Shown: positions 25,711 through 33,560 of the stretch, one piece after another
Layout of the letters: the number at the start of each line of letters is the position of its first letter
Numbering within the stretch: the stretch's first letter is position 1
DNA from: Thermohalobaculum sp050043005
Lineage (GTDB): Bacteria; Pseudomonadota; Alphaproteobacteria; Rhodobacterales; Rhodobacteraceae
Assembly (NCBI GenBank): GCA_050043005.1
Contig: JBHJIZ010000095.1
Span: forward strand, 1-50,071
Direction: 5' to 3'
Length of the DNA stretch: 50,071 bases
Translations under genes and position numbers: made by a program
Notes under the pieces: generated by a model
What the model saw: the letters and a program-made list of their open reading frames with translations, nothing else
Told to the model about the DNA's origin: nothing
Databases searched by the model: none

Positions 25711-26823
25711 ATGCTGGCCATGCCACGATCAGGGACTGCGCAGGCCGCGCTCGACCGTGCTGTTTCGATTCTTGCGGAACACCTTGCGGACACGGGTGCG
25801 ACACGCCTGGACCTGCCGCACATCTACGAAGCCGATACGCTGCTGGATCTATATGGCGAGGATTTGCGCGCCCGCGCGTTCGTATATCCGGACCCGGACC
25901 AAGGCCGCGAGCTTTGCCTGCGCCCGGATTTCACAGTGCCGGTCGCACTGGTGCATCGGGCTTCGGGGTGGGACAAGGTTGCATCCTACACGTATCAGGG
26001 TCCGGTTTTCCGGCGCCAGCCACCGGGCTTGCAACGTCCTGTTGAATTTGTGCAGGCCGGCATCGAGCGCTTTGGCGAAGACGATCCGGTGGCAGCCGAT
26101 GTAGGCGTCTTCAAGACGCTGTACCGGGGGCTGGCTGAGCTGGGCCTGGACGAACCAGAAGTGACGATCGGAGACCTTTCGATACCCTTCGCGCTGTTGA
26201 ATGCCCTGGAGATGCCGGAACATCGCCGCGACAGCCTGCGCCGCCACTTCTGGCGACCCACCCGATTTCGCGATCTGTTGATGCGCGCGCAAGCACCGTC
26301 CGATGCACGTGAAGTGCCCGGTGATGATCTGGACCGGCGCGCCACTGATGCGGGCGAACCTGTCGGCTTGCGCTCGATCGCAGACGTAACCAAACGGCTG
26401 GTCCGGCTTTCAGCGGCGCGACGTGATGCGGCGATGACGGTCGAACAAGCGAAGCTGATTGACGGAGTTCTTCAAATACGAGCACCGGCGCGGCAGGCGC
26501 TGGCGCAATTGGAACGCGTCACCACAGAAGCGGGAGTTGACCTTTCGGTCGCAATCCGGCGCTTTGCCGACCGCGTTGAGGCTCTGGATGTCGCTGGGGT
26601 CGACATGGACCGGATGATTTTCGACGCCTCTTTCGGGCGAAACCTCGAATACTATGACGGCTTCGTATTCGAGTTGCGCGCACCGGGGAAACCCGACGGG
26701 CATCCACCCCTTGCCGGTGGAGGGCGTTATGACGCCATGACGACGCATCTCGGAGCATCGTCTCCGATATCAGCGGTTGGTGGCATCATCCGGCCTGAAG
26801 CCGTGCTGGAGGCACTCGCATGA
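25711..26823 (+). CDS. hisZ: ATP phosphoribosyltransferase regulatory subunit
   Basis: A 370-residue HisRS paralogue without aminoacylation activity. It keeps the class II fold (CLRPDFTVPVALVH, YQGPVFRRQPPG, EFVQAGIERFG, and the C-terminal LAGGGRYDAMTTHLG), but the tRNA anticodon-binding domain is absent. HisZ assembles with the short HisG into a hetero-octamer and carries the histidine feedback site. Its stop overlaps the hisG start (ATGA at 26820-26823), which supports 1:1 synthesis. The short HisG downstream confirms the assignment. Confidence 0.93.
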   Translation: MLAMPRSGTAQAALDRAVSILAEHLADTGATRLDLPHIYEADTLLDLYGEDLRARAFVYPDPDQGRELCLRPDFTVPVALVHRASGWDKVASYTYQGPVFRRQPPGLQRPVEFVQAGIERFGEDDPVAADVGVFKTLYRGLAELGLDEPEVTIGDLSIPFALLNALEMPEHRRDSLRRHFWRPTRFRDLLMRAQAPSDAREVPGDDLDRRATDAGEPVGLRSIADVTKRLVRLSAARRDAAMTVEQAKLIDGVLQIRAPARQALAQLERVTTEAGVDLSVAIRRFADRVEALDVAGVDMDRMIFDASFGRNLEYYDGFVFELRAPGKPDGHPPLAGGGRYDAMTTHLGASSPISAVGGIIRPEAVLEALA

Positions 26824-27521
26824 GCGCGCTCACAATCGGCGTGCCGTCGAAGGGCCGCCTGCAGGACGATACGATCGAGTGGTTTTCCGATCGTGGAATG
26901 CAGATTGTCCGTGATGGCGCAGAACGCGAGTACGCTGTCTCGGTCAAAGGCATTCGCGATGTCACCGTGCAGCTTCTTTCGGCCGGAGAGATCCCCCGCG
27001 AATTGGCTGCGGGCCGGATCCACATGGGCGTCACCGGGCGTGACCTGGTTCATGAACGCATCGCCAATCACGAACAGGTGGTCGACATGCGGTTCGCCAT
27101 GGGGTTCGGGTACGCCGATCTGATCGTTGCGGTGCCCGCATTCTGGATTGATGTCGAAACAATGCACGATCTGGACGAGGTCGCGTACGACTTCCGCCGC
27201 TCTCATGGTCACCCACTTCGGATCGCAACGAAGTATCACAACCTCGCGCGCCAATTTCTGCACGAGAACGGTGTTGCTGAGTATCGGCTTGTAGACAGCC
27301 AGGGCGCGACAGAGGCAGCCCCGAAGAATCTGACCGCAGAGGCAATCATCGACATCACGTCATCGGGCGAAACCCTGCGCGCCAATCATCTGAAGGTTCT
27401 GGATGATGGTCTGATCCTGCCGAGCGAAGCAATGTTGTGCGTCAGCCGCACGGCGAATTGGGGCGCTGTTTCGAAGGATGCGCGCGCCCAGATCGAGGCA
27501 CATCTGGGGATAGCCTTTTAG
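26820..27521 (+). CDS. hisG: ATP phosphoribosyltransferase, short catalytic form
   Basis: A 233-residue enzyme that joins ATP and PRPP in the first step of histidine biosynthesis. The start IGVPSKGRLQDDT and the PRPP-binding region DITSSGETLRANHLKVLDDG are typical. At this length it lacks the C-terminal ACT-like regulatory domain of long HisG proteins, so it needs HisZ, encoded immediately upstream. The remaining his genes are not in the window. A 10-bp hairpin terminator stands about 130 bp downstream. Confidence 0.95.
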   Translation: MSALTIGVPSKGRLQDDTIEWFSDRGMQIVRDGAEREYAVSVKGIRDVTVQLLSAGEIPRELAAGRIHMGVTGRDLVHERIANHEQVVDMRFAMGFGYADLIVAVPAFWIDVETMHDLDEVAYDFRRSHGHPLRIATKYHNLARQFLHENGVAEYRLVDSQGATEAAPKNLTAEAIIDITSSGETLRANHLKVLDDGLILPSEAMLCVSRTANWGAVSKDARAQIEAHLGIAF

Positions 27522-27653
27522 TCTTCTGACGCGAGGCGACGATTATCTTCGCGGTAACCATTTCGTTGCATCGATCAATCAATTTTTAATCAACATGGCT
27601 GTATATATGGGCTCGCGAAAGTTGTGATTTCAGTAGAAGATCACTATAAGCAA

Positions 27654-27679
27654 CCCCGGCAGGCTGCCACCTGCCGGGG
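27654..27679. terminator. Bidirectional intrinsic terminator between hisG and the small gene
   Basis: CCCCGGCAGG, loop CTGCCA, CCTGCCGGGG: a perfect 10-bp stem. On the plus strand it ends the hisS-hisZ-hisG message and is followed by TCTCTCAT. On the minus strand it lies 15 bases past the stop of the 29-codon gene and is followed by TTGCTTAT. Both directions are therefore plausible. Confidence 0.75.
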
Positions 27680-27694
27680 TCTCTCATATCTCGA

Positions 27695-27784
27695 TTAGCC
27701 TCCGAGAATGAGACGTGCGAGCGTGCCAATCGTGCCGACGGCACCGATCACCACCATCGCGATGCGATAGTTGCGGATGCTCAG
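27695..27784 (-). CDS. Very small single-helix membrane protein with CTG start (tentative)
   Basis: A 29-codon frame: start CTG, then SIRNYRIAMVVIGAVGTIG and TLARLILGG, stop TAA. Residues 8-28 would form one membrane helix, with Arg4 and Arg7 on the inner side. GGAGGTGAT, complementary to the 16S rRNA tail, ends five bases before the CTG. No ATG or GTG lies at a usable distance except an internal ATG at codon 10, too far from that site. A terminator follows directly. I recognise no family. It might instead be a leader peptide or a pseudo-signal, but SD, frame and terminator agree. Confidence 0.5.
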   Translation of the reverse strand: MSIRNYRIAMVVIGAVGTIGTLARLILGG

Positions 27785-27802
27785 TGATATCACCTCCCTT
27801 CG

Positions 27803-27818
27803 CCGCGAGGCTTCGCGG
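27803..27818 (-). promoter_or_regulatory. 5'-leader hairpin just upstream of the small gene's ribosome site
   Basis: Perfect 6-bp stem CCGCGA / TCGCGG with a 4-base loop, ending five bases before the GGAGGTG ribosome site (27797-27791). A stable hairpin at this place could keep the ribosome site exposed, protect the messenger end or respond to a regulator. Confidence 0.35.
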
Positions 27819-27832
27819 AAAGGATAGGTTTA

Positions 27833-27849
27833 GTTTAAATTCGTTTAAA
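27833..27849. repeat. Two GTTTAAA repeats, 10 bp apart, upstream of the small gene
   Basis: GTTTAAA at 27833-27839 and again at 27843-27849, each with a palindromic TTTAAA core, exactly one helical turn apart. They sit about 50-65 bp upstream of the CTG start, where promoter or operator elements would be expected, in an AT-rich pocket. Confidence 0.4.
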
Positions 27850-27957
27850 ATGCGTTCGCATGGCCAGCCAATGCGAGCGCTACCAAGTCTCAAATCTTGG
27901 GAGGATCGCTTCTGTCAGTCCGTATCGGACGAAGCGGGATGTGGCCCGTGGAAGCGC

Positions 27958-28092
27958 TCAGGTTTGCGTCAGTGCCATGAAGGCAAGCGCGATGAAGATG
28001 ATGATCAAAGCGTAAACAGTCCAACGCATGAACCCAGCGAACACCTTCTCTTGTTCGGTAACATCCATTGATCCGTGTTCGTGCTCAGCCAT
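27958..28092 (-). CDS. aa3-type cytochrome c oxidase subunit IV
   Basis: A 44-residue protein: MAEHEHGSMDVTEQEKVF, then AGFMRWTVYALIIIFIALAF and MALTQT. The His/Glu-rich N-terminus, the GSMDxxxQEKxFxGF signature and the single C-terminal helix are those of the small subunit IV that binds the aa3 oxidase core of Rhodobacter and Paracoccus. GGGAG stands seven bases upstream of the ATG. It is easily missed because a 264-base open frame overlaps it in another phase. The core oxidase genes are not in the window, so here the subunit is an orphan. Confidence 0.85.
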   Translation of the reverse strand: MAEHEHGSMDVTEQEKVFAGFMRWTVYALIIIFIALAFMALTQT

Positions 28093-28254
28093 GATCCAGC
28101 TCCCATCAAATCCTCCTCCGCTTTTAACCTCGCGAACCGATAACTTTCAATTGATGCCGGGACGGCGTGTTGCCGCATTCTCTGTGTCGCGAGGGCATCT
28201 TGCAGCCGGATGCCCACACGGCTACACCGCCGCGCGACAGGAACGGAGAACACA

Positions 28255-29466
28255 ATGTCCAAGCCCAAGAAAGTCGTGCTGGCCTATTCCGGCGGGCTCG
28301 ACACCTCGATCATCCTGAAGTGGCTCAAAGTCGAGTACGGATGCGAGGTCGTGACCTTCACAGCCGATCTCGGCCAGGGTGAAGAACTTGGGCCCGCCCG
28401 CAAGAAGGCCGAAGACATGGGCGCTGCTGCAATCTATTTCGAGGATCTGCGCGAGGAGTTTGTCCGCGATTTCGTGATGCCGATGTTCCGTGCCAATGCG
28501 GTTTATGAGGGTCAATATCTGCTTGGGACGTCGATCGCACGACCATTGATCTCGAAACGGTTGGTGGAAATCGCGCGGGCCGAGGGCGCAGACGCGATCG
28601 CCCACGGCGCGACCGGCAAAGGCAATGACCAGGTCAGGTTCGAATTGGCCGCCTACGCCCTGGAACCGGACATCACCGTCGTAGCCCCCTGGCGCGAATG
28701 GGATCTGACCTCGCGGACCAAGCTGATCGAATGGGCCGAGGAGCATCAAGTGCCCGTGCACAAGGATAAGCTGGGAGATGCTCCCTTCAGCGTCGATGCG
28801 AACCTCTTGCACACCTCGTCAGAAGGCAAGGTTCTTGAGTATCCAGCCGTTTCGGCACCGGACTATGTGTACCAACGGACCGTCGCTCCCGAGGCTGCAC
28901 CCGACACGCCGGAATTCATCGAGATTACCTTCGGCAAGGGCGACCCGGGCGCCATCGACGGCAAAGCCCTGTCACCCGCCGAGATGCTGACCCAATTGAA
29001 CGAACTGGGCGGCAAGCACGGGATCGGGCGGCTCGATCTGGTCGAGGGTCGCTATGTCGGCATGAAATCGCGCGGGATCTATGAGACGCCAGGCGGGACG
29101 ATCTGGCTGGCCGCCCACCGCGGGATCGAATCGATCACGCTCGACAGGGGGGCCGCGCACCTGAAAGACGAACTGATGCCGCGCTATGCCGAGCTGATTT
29201 ACTACGGATACTGGTTCAGCCCGGAACGCGAGATGCTGCAAGCTGCAATCGACCGCAGTCAGGAGCACGTAGAAGGCACGGTGCGGATGAAGCTCTACAA
29301 GGGCAGTGCAGAGGTCGTCGGCCGCTGGTCCGACAAGTCGCTGTACTCGGAGCAGCACGTCACGTTCGAAGACGATGCCGGTGCCTATGACCAGGCCGAC
29401 GCACAGGGCTTCATCAAGCTCAACGCACTGCGCTTGCGCTTGCTGGCGACGAGGGACAAGCGTTGA
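28255..29466 (+). CDS. argG: Argininosuccinate synthase
   Basis: A 403-residue enzyme joining citrulline and aspartate with ATP in arginine synthesis. The P-loop-like PP motif is AYSGGLDTS near residue 10, with further signatures HGATGKGNDQVRFE and EYPAVSAPD. The ATG at 28255 (MSKPKK) with GGAG upstream is the family start; the open frame back to 28210 is leader. It stands alone, convergent with the lipoprotein gene, with only 12 bases between the stops. Confidence 0.96.
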   Translation: MSKPKKVVLAYSGGLDTSIILKWLKVEYGCEVVTFTADLGQGEELGPARKKAEDMGAAAIYFEDLREEFVRDFVMPMFRANAVYEGQYLLGTSIARPLISKRLVEIARAEGADAIAHGATGKGNDQVRFELAAYALEPDITVVAPWREWDLTSRTKLIEWAEEHQVPVHKDKLGDAPFSVDANLLHTSSEGKVLEYPAVSAPDYVYQRTVAPEAAPDTPEFIEITFGKGDPGAIDGKALSPAEMLTQLNELGGKHGIGRLDLVEGRYVGMKSRGIYETPGGTIWLAAHRGIESITLDRGAAHLKDELMPRYAELIYYGYWFSPEREMLQAAIDRSQEHVEGTVRMKLYKGSAEVVGRWSDKSLYSEQHVTFEDDAGAYDQADAQGFIKLNALRLRLLATRDKR

Positions 29467-29478
29467 CCCGTCTCATAG

Positions 29479-29922
29479 TTAGTATTCGACGATGAACGTT
29501 GTCTTGCCCCAGCGAATGCGTGGCTTTGTTCGTTCAAAGCGCGCTTCCCAAGGACGATCTGTCAACACGCAATTTGCTTGAGCGGCAGGCAAAGAGTCTT
29601 TGCTGTGGCCACCTCTCCCGAAGAAATCGAGACCCCGCACCAAGGTCTCTCCCGCAAATCTAACCTGGGCGGCAGCCAACGCACGTTGATTCAAGTCTTC
29701 CGCGTATCCGGCATTTGGCGTGTACTCAGCGTAGGCCCCACAGATTCCCACACGCCCTTTGCTTTCGAATGTCTTGATGCCCACGGTCATCTGGTCACCA
29801 TCTTGCCAGTTGAAGAGTTCCAACACGTAATCCGGTCCAACAGACTCAGACGGCAAGCTCTCGGTTGTCAGTTGCACACAGCCGCTCACAAGAAGCAGCG
29901 CTATTATCGAAAAGAAACGCAC
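29479..29922 (-). CDS. Small lipoprotein of unknown function
   Basis: A 147-residue protein starting MRFFSIIALLLVSGC, a lipoprotein signal peptide with Cys15 as lipid anchor. The mature part has two further cysteines (VGICGAY and QANCVLT) that could pair in the periplasm, and the conserved-looking ending IRWGKTTFIVEY. I recognise no domain. Base composition is more AT-rich than in neighbouring genes, though less so than in the islet at 23298-24053. It lies downstream of parE on the same strand, 83 bp away. Confidence 0.65.
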   Translation of the reverse strand: MRFFSIIALLLVSGCVQLTTESLPSESVGPDYVLELFNWQDGDQMTVGIKTFESKGRVGICGAYAEYTPNAGYAEDLNQRALAAAQVRFAGETLVRGLDFFGRGGHSKDSLPAAQANCVLTDRPWEARFERTKPRIRWGKTTFIVEY

Positions 29923-30005
29923 CCTATCACTCCCTCATCCAGCCCTGAAGGATACGTTATTGATTGTTCTTCGCTGGGCAAGTGGGATTCCCCACAAAAC
30001 GCTCA

Positions 30006-31985
30006 TCAAACGTCCAAGGCTTCGGCGAACCGTGCGTGCTCTTGGATGTACTGGAACCGCATTTCTGGCTTCTTGCCCATCAGCCGCTCGACAAGGTTGC
30101 CGGTCTCACCCTCATCATCCGCGACCGAGACCCGGATCAGGCTCCGAGTGGCAGGATCCATCGTCGTCTCCTTCAACTGCTTCGGCATCATCTCACCGAG
30201 ACCCTTGAAGCGTCCAACCTCGATCTTGCCCTTGCCGCCCAACCCGGCGGTTAGCAGCCGGTCCTTTTCAGCATCATCCTGCGCATAGGCGGTCTTTGTC
30301 CCCTGCACCAACCGGTAGAGGGGCGGTGAGGCAAGATATAAATGCCCGGCATCGATCATTGGGCGCATCTGCGTGAAGAAGAACGTCATCAGCAGCGCTG
30401 CAATATGCGCGCCGTCGACATCCGCGTCGGTCATGCTGATGACCTTCTCGTAACGCAGGTCATCGTTGCGATAGGATTTGCCCGGCGCGACTCCCAGCGC
30501 CTGCATCAGATCGTTCAGTTCCTGATTCTGGCTGAGCTTGGACGAGGCCGCACCCAGCACATTCAGGATCTTCCCACGCAGCGGAAGGACGGCTTGCAGT
30601 TTCCGGTCCCGCGCTTGTTTAGCAGATCCACCGGCAGAATCGCCCTCGACCAGAAAGATCTCGGATCCTTCACGTGTTCCAGAAGAGCAGTCCGCCAGTT
30701 TGCCCGGAAGCCGCAGTTTCTTGGTCGCCGACTTTCGTTGGGTTTCCTTTTCCTGGCGTCGCCGCATCCGCTCGTCGGCGCGTTCGATCAGATAATCCAG
30801 GATCGCGCCGGAGGTCTTTGGGTCTCCCGCCAACCAGGTGTCGATCCTGTCACGGACACTGGCCTCGACCAGTTTCTGAGCCTCCACGGTTGCCAGCCGA
30901 TCTTTGGTCTGGCCGACGAATTCCGGTTCACGAATGAAGGCCGAGATCATCGCGGCGCCGGTGCCCTGCACGTCGTCGCGGGTGATATTGGCGGCCTTCT
31001 TTGTGCCAACCAGTTCTCCGTGGGCACGCACACCCTTGACCACCGCCGCCCAGAATCCGGCTTCGTGCGTGCCGCCCTCGGGCGTCGGGATCGTGTTGCA
31101 ATAGCTCGACGTCGCGCCGTCCCGGGCCGGAGTCCACGCCAGCGCCCATTCGACTGATCCGACCGTATCGCCGCCAAAGCGCTCCTTGAAATCGACCTTG
31201 CCGGAGAACGGAGCATCGCCGTAGAAGTCCGTCCCTTCGAGTGTGTGCGTGAGGTAATCGGCCAAACCGCCGGGAAAACGGAACGTGTCCTCGGGCGGCG
31301 TCTCGTCCTTATCGCCAAGCAGGTCCGGCGCGCACTTCCAGCGGATCTCGACACCCCGGAACAGGTATGCCTTCGACCGCGCCATCCGGTAGAGCCGCGC
31401 TGGTTTCAACGCAGCGCGCGTGCCGAAAATCTCGGCATCCGGGTGGAAGGTGACCGTCGTGCCACGCCGGTTCTGGGTCGGACCCAGTTTCTGAAGACCA
31501 CCTTGCGGGATGCCGCGCGAGAACTCCTGTGCATAAAGCTGCTTGCCACGCGCAACCTCGACCCGCAGATGATCAGACAAAGCGTTCACGACCGATACGC
31601 CAACGCCATGCAGACCGCCCGACGTCTCGTATGCCTTGCCAGAGAACTTGCCGCCCGCGTGCAGTACCGTCAGGATCACCTCAAGCGCCGACTTGTCGGG
31701 GTGCTTCGGATGCGGGTCGATCGGGATCCCACGCCCATTGTCCGTGACGGTGCAGGATCCGTCGACGTTCAGCTCCACCTCGATCCGGTTGGCATGACCG
31801 GCGACGGCCTCGTCCATCGAGTTGTCCAGCACCTCGGCTGCGAGATGGTGCAGCGCACGCTCGTCCGTGCCGCCGATGTACATGCCCGGGCGCTTACGGA
31901 CGGGCTCCAACCCCTCCAGCACCTCGATTGAATGGGCATCGTAATCCTGTTCCGGCTTGTCGTCCTCGAAGAGGTTGCCGTCCAT
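30006..31985 (-). CDS. parE: DNA topoisomerase IV subunit B
   Basis: A 659-residue GHKL ATPase subunit. The ATP-binding site shows EVLDNSMDEAVAGHA and DNGRGIPID, and the ATP lid SGGLHGVGVSVVNAL. The TOPRIM metal site is IFLVEGDSAGGSAKQ, with DADVDGAHI downstream. The ATG at 31985 is preceded by GGGAG; the frame's longer start at 32024 lacks homology. With parC at 20914-23238 it forms the A2B2 decatenase. It is read in the same direction as parC but separated from it by the his and arg genes. Confidence 0.96.
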   Translation of the reverse strand: MDGNLFEDDKPEQDYDAHSIEVLEGLEPVRKRPGMYIGGTDERALHHLAAEVLDNSMDEAVAGHANRIEVELNVDGSCTVTDNGRGIPIDPHPKHPDKSALEVILTVLHAGGKFSGKAYETSGGLHGVGVSVVNALSDHLRVEVARGKQLYAQEFSRGIPQGGLQKLGPTQNRRGTTVTFHPDAEIFGTRAALKPARLYRMARSKAYLFRGVEIRWKCAPDLLGDKDETPPEDTFRFPGGLADYLTHTLEGTDFYGDAPFSGKVDFKERFGGDTVGSVEWALAWTPARDGATSSYCNTIPTPEGGTHEAGFWAAVVKGVRAHGELVGTKKAANITRDDVQGTGAAMISAFIREPEFVGQTKDRLATVEAQKLVEASVRDRIDTWLAGDPKTSGAILDYLIERADERMRRRQEKETQRKSATKKLRLPGKLADCSSGTREGSEIFLVEGDSAGGSAKQARDRKLQAVLPLRGKILNVLGAASSKLSQNQELNDLMQALGVAPGKSYRNDDLRYEKVISMTDADVDGAHIAALLMTFFFTQMRPMIDAGHLYLASPPLYRLVQGTKTAYAQDDAEKDRLLTAGLGGKGKIEVGRFKGLGEMMPKQLKETTMDPATRSLIRVSVADDEGETGNLVERLMGKKPEMRFQYIQEHARFAEALDV

Positions 31986-32092
31986 GCGGTCGTTCTCCCG
32001 ACTCGTCGCTGCTCGAACGTGCACTATCGCAGAGATCTAAGGGTTAACGCAATATGTGGTAGCGAGGTGCGGATATGCCGCGAGAAGTGGGG

Positions 32093-33223
32093 TCAGGCCA
32101 CCGCCTCCCCAAGCGATCGCATCACCAGTGACTGAAAGTGATGCACTGCGTGTTCGGACAACTCGGTCCGACCACGATCCACGATGAACCGGCCCTGATT
32201 GTAGGCCATCGAATGCAAGCCGCGCTGGACGCTTTCGCACAGGCCGATGTCCTCGGGTTGCAGAACGTCCTTCTGGTAGGCCATTGCATCGGCCAGCTGC
32301 TTGGTCGGCTTGCCTCCAGGCACGAACCAGTCCTGGTACTCGATGCAGCGCTCCGGTCCCGCTGGGTTCATCTGCAACACGCTTAGGTTCGGCTCGCCCG
32401 GATAGGCCCAGATCGACAGGTTCGGCCAGACGAACCAGCCCGCGTATCCAAAATCGACCTCGCCGGGCTCGAACTCGTAGGCGTTGGCCGAAGTCGTCCT
32501 TGGCGCACCGGCAAGCTGGCTGGAATAGATCCCGTGCGTCACCGTCCGGTAAGTATCCATGTCGACAAGATCCACGAAATCCTTGTGCGCCGTGTGGCAA
32601 TGGTAGCACTCGAGGAAATTGTCGATCATCGTTTTCCAGTTCGCTGGCACGTCGTAGGTGTCGCGTTGAGCGAACTCCAGCCGGTCGACCGATGGCACGA
32701 AAGCTCGGATCTCGTCCGCCAACCCCTCGGTCTGTTCGGCGAACGGCACTGCCTGCGAGTCGAGGTTGATGAAGACCATGCCGCAAAAGATCTCGACCCG
32801 CACGGCCCGCAGCGTGAACTCGGATTTGTCGAACCCGTCGACGTTCTCGGAGTTGCGCGCCGCCTTTAGTGTACCGTCCAGGTCGTAGGCCCATGCGTGG
32901 TAGGGGCAGCGGATCAGGTTGGTCTTGCCACATCCATCCAGCAGTTCGTGGCCGCGATGTGCGCACACGTTGAAGAATGCGTTCAGCGCGCCATCCCGGG
33001 CCCGGATGACGATGACGTTCTGTTGGTGGATCCGACAGGTGAGAAACTGTCCCGCCTCTGCCACCTGCGACACATGCCCCGCATAGTACCATGACTTGTA
33101 GAAGATCGATGCCTTCTCAGCCTCATAGATGCCGGGGTCCGTGTAGTATCGCGCTGGCAGGGTGTAGCTCTGCCCAGGATCCTCTGTGAAAGGGCGGTCT
33201 GTCGGTTCAATCGGTCGGTTCAT
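32093..33223 (-). CDS. Rieske non-heme iron oxygenase, CntA/GbcA-like
   Basis: A 376-residue oxygenase alpha subunit. The Rieske 2Fe-2S ligands are CAHRGH and, 17 residues on, CPYHAW. The mononuclear iron site is NFLECYHCHTAH, the form seen in carnitine monooxygenase and glycine-betaine or stachydrine demethylases rather than in benzene- or naphthalene-type dioxygenases. N-demethylation or C-N cleavage of a quaternary amine is therefore likely. Its reductase is not adjacent. It follows a 69-residue gene, 58 bp downstream of it, and is divergent from tcuAB across a shared regulatory spacer. Confidence 0.88.
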   Translation of the reverse strand: MNRPIEPTDRPFTEDPGQSYTLPARYYTDPGIYEAEKASIFYKSWYYAGHVSQVAEAGQFLTCRIHQQNVIVIRARDGALNAFFNVCAHRGHELLDGCGKTNLIRCPYHAWAYDLDGTLKAARNSENVDGFDKSEFTLRAVRVEIFCGMVFINLDSQAVPFAEQTEGLADEIRAFVPSVDRLEFAQRDTYDVPANWKTMIDNFLECYHCHTAHKDFVDLVDMDTYRTVTHGIYSSQLAGAPRTTSANAYEFEPGEVDFGYAGWFVWPNLSIWAYPGEPNLSVLQMNPAGPERCIEYQDWFVPGGKPTKQLADAMAYQKDVLQPEDIGLCESVQRGLHSMAYNQGRFIVDRGRTELSEHAVHHFQSLVMRSLGEAVA

Positions 33224-33281
33224 GGAAGTCCCTCACGCTTTGTCCCAATGAAGACAGAGCCGAGAGGGAGCCGCAAGACCC

Positions 33282-33491
33282 TCAGGGCGCGCGCGGTGTC
33301 GGGATGTGGATGTCAGCGTCCAAGGCTTCCAATGCGGCGTGAACGCGACGGCGCTCTGCCAGCAGATGATTGTATTGCGCGTCGCAACCCGAGATCGGGG
33401 TCGGGTAACTTCGGATTTCCTCGTCGAGTTCGCCGCGTGCCAGCAACAAGGCGGTCCGTGCACGATCCGTCGGCCAGGCGATGTCCAGCAT
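33282..33491 (-). CDS. 69-residue conserved-looking protein of unknown function
   Basis: Starts MLDIAWPTDRARTALLLARG; the ATG at 33491 has a strong ribosome site AAGGAGGAACCA. The rest is charged and helical (EEIRSY, HLLAERRRVHAALEALDADI), probably a small helical hairpin without signal peptide or membrane segment. I recognise no domain. It begins 22 bases from the double TGTATACA site and precedes the Rieske oxygenase, so it would be the first gene of that transcript. An accessory protein of the oxygenase is possible but unproven. Confidence 0.65.
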   Translation of the reverse strand: MLDIAWPTDRARTALLLARGELDEEIRSYPTPISGCDAQYNHLLAERRRVHAALEALDADIHIPTPRAP

Positions 33492-33502
33492 TGGTTCCTC
33501 CT

Positions 33503-33530
33503 TTGAAATCTCTGTATACAAATGTATACA
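33503..33530 (+). promoter_or_regulatory. Candidate tcuAB promoter overlapped by the operator
   Basis: TTGAAA at 33503-33508, a 16-base spacer and TATACA at 33525-33530. The spacer holds one palindrome and the -10 lies inside the second, so a bound protein would block RNA polymerase. Initiation would fall near 33537, after the ATG at 33522, and favours the TTG at 33561 as the true tcuA start. Confidence 0.45.
33513..33530. promoter_or_regulatory. Double TGTATACA operator between divergent operons
   Basis: TGTATACA at 33513-33520 and TGTATACA at 33523-33530, separated by AA. Each copy is itself a perfect palindrome, and the repeat period is 10 bp, so two dimers could bind on the same face. 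The sequence TNGTATACNA resembles operators of GntR (FadR/VanR-like) regulators. It is placed to control both tcuAB and the 69-residue/Rieske unit. No GntR gene is in the window. Confidence 0.6.
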
Positions 33531-33560
33531 TATCATAGAATCAGCCTTGGAGCCAGCCTT

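Noticed and set aside
28005..28268. 87-codon minus-strand frame ahead of argG
   Set aside because: It overlaps the oxidase subunit IV gene in another frame; its ATG lacks a family match and the subunit IV frame has the signature.
33522..33560. ATG at 33522 as the tcuA start
   Set aside because: It lies within the operator and upstream of the predicted transcription start; TTG at 33561 has a ribosome site and fits the family N-terminus.
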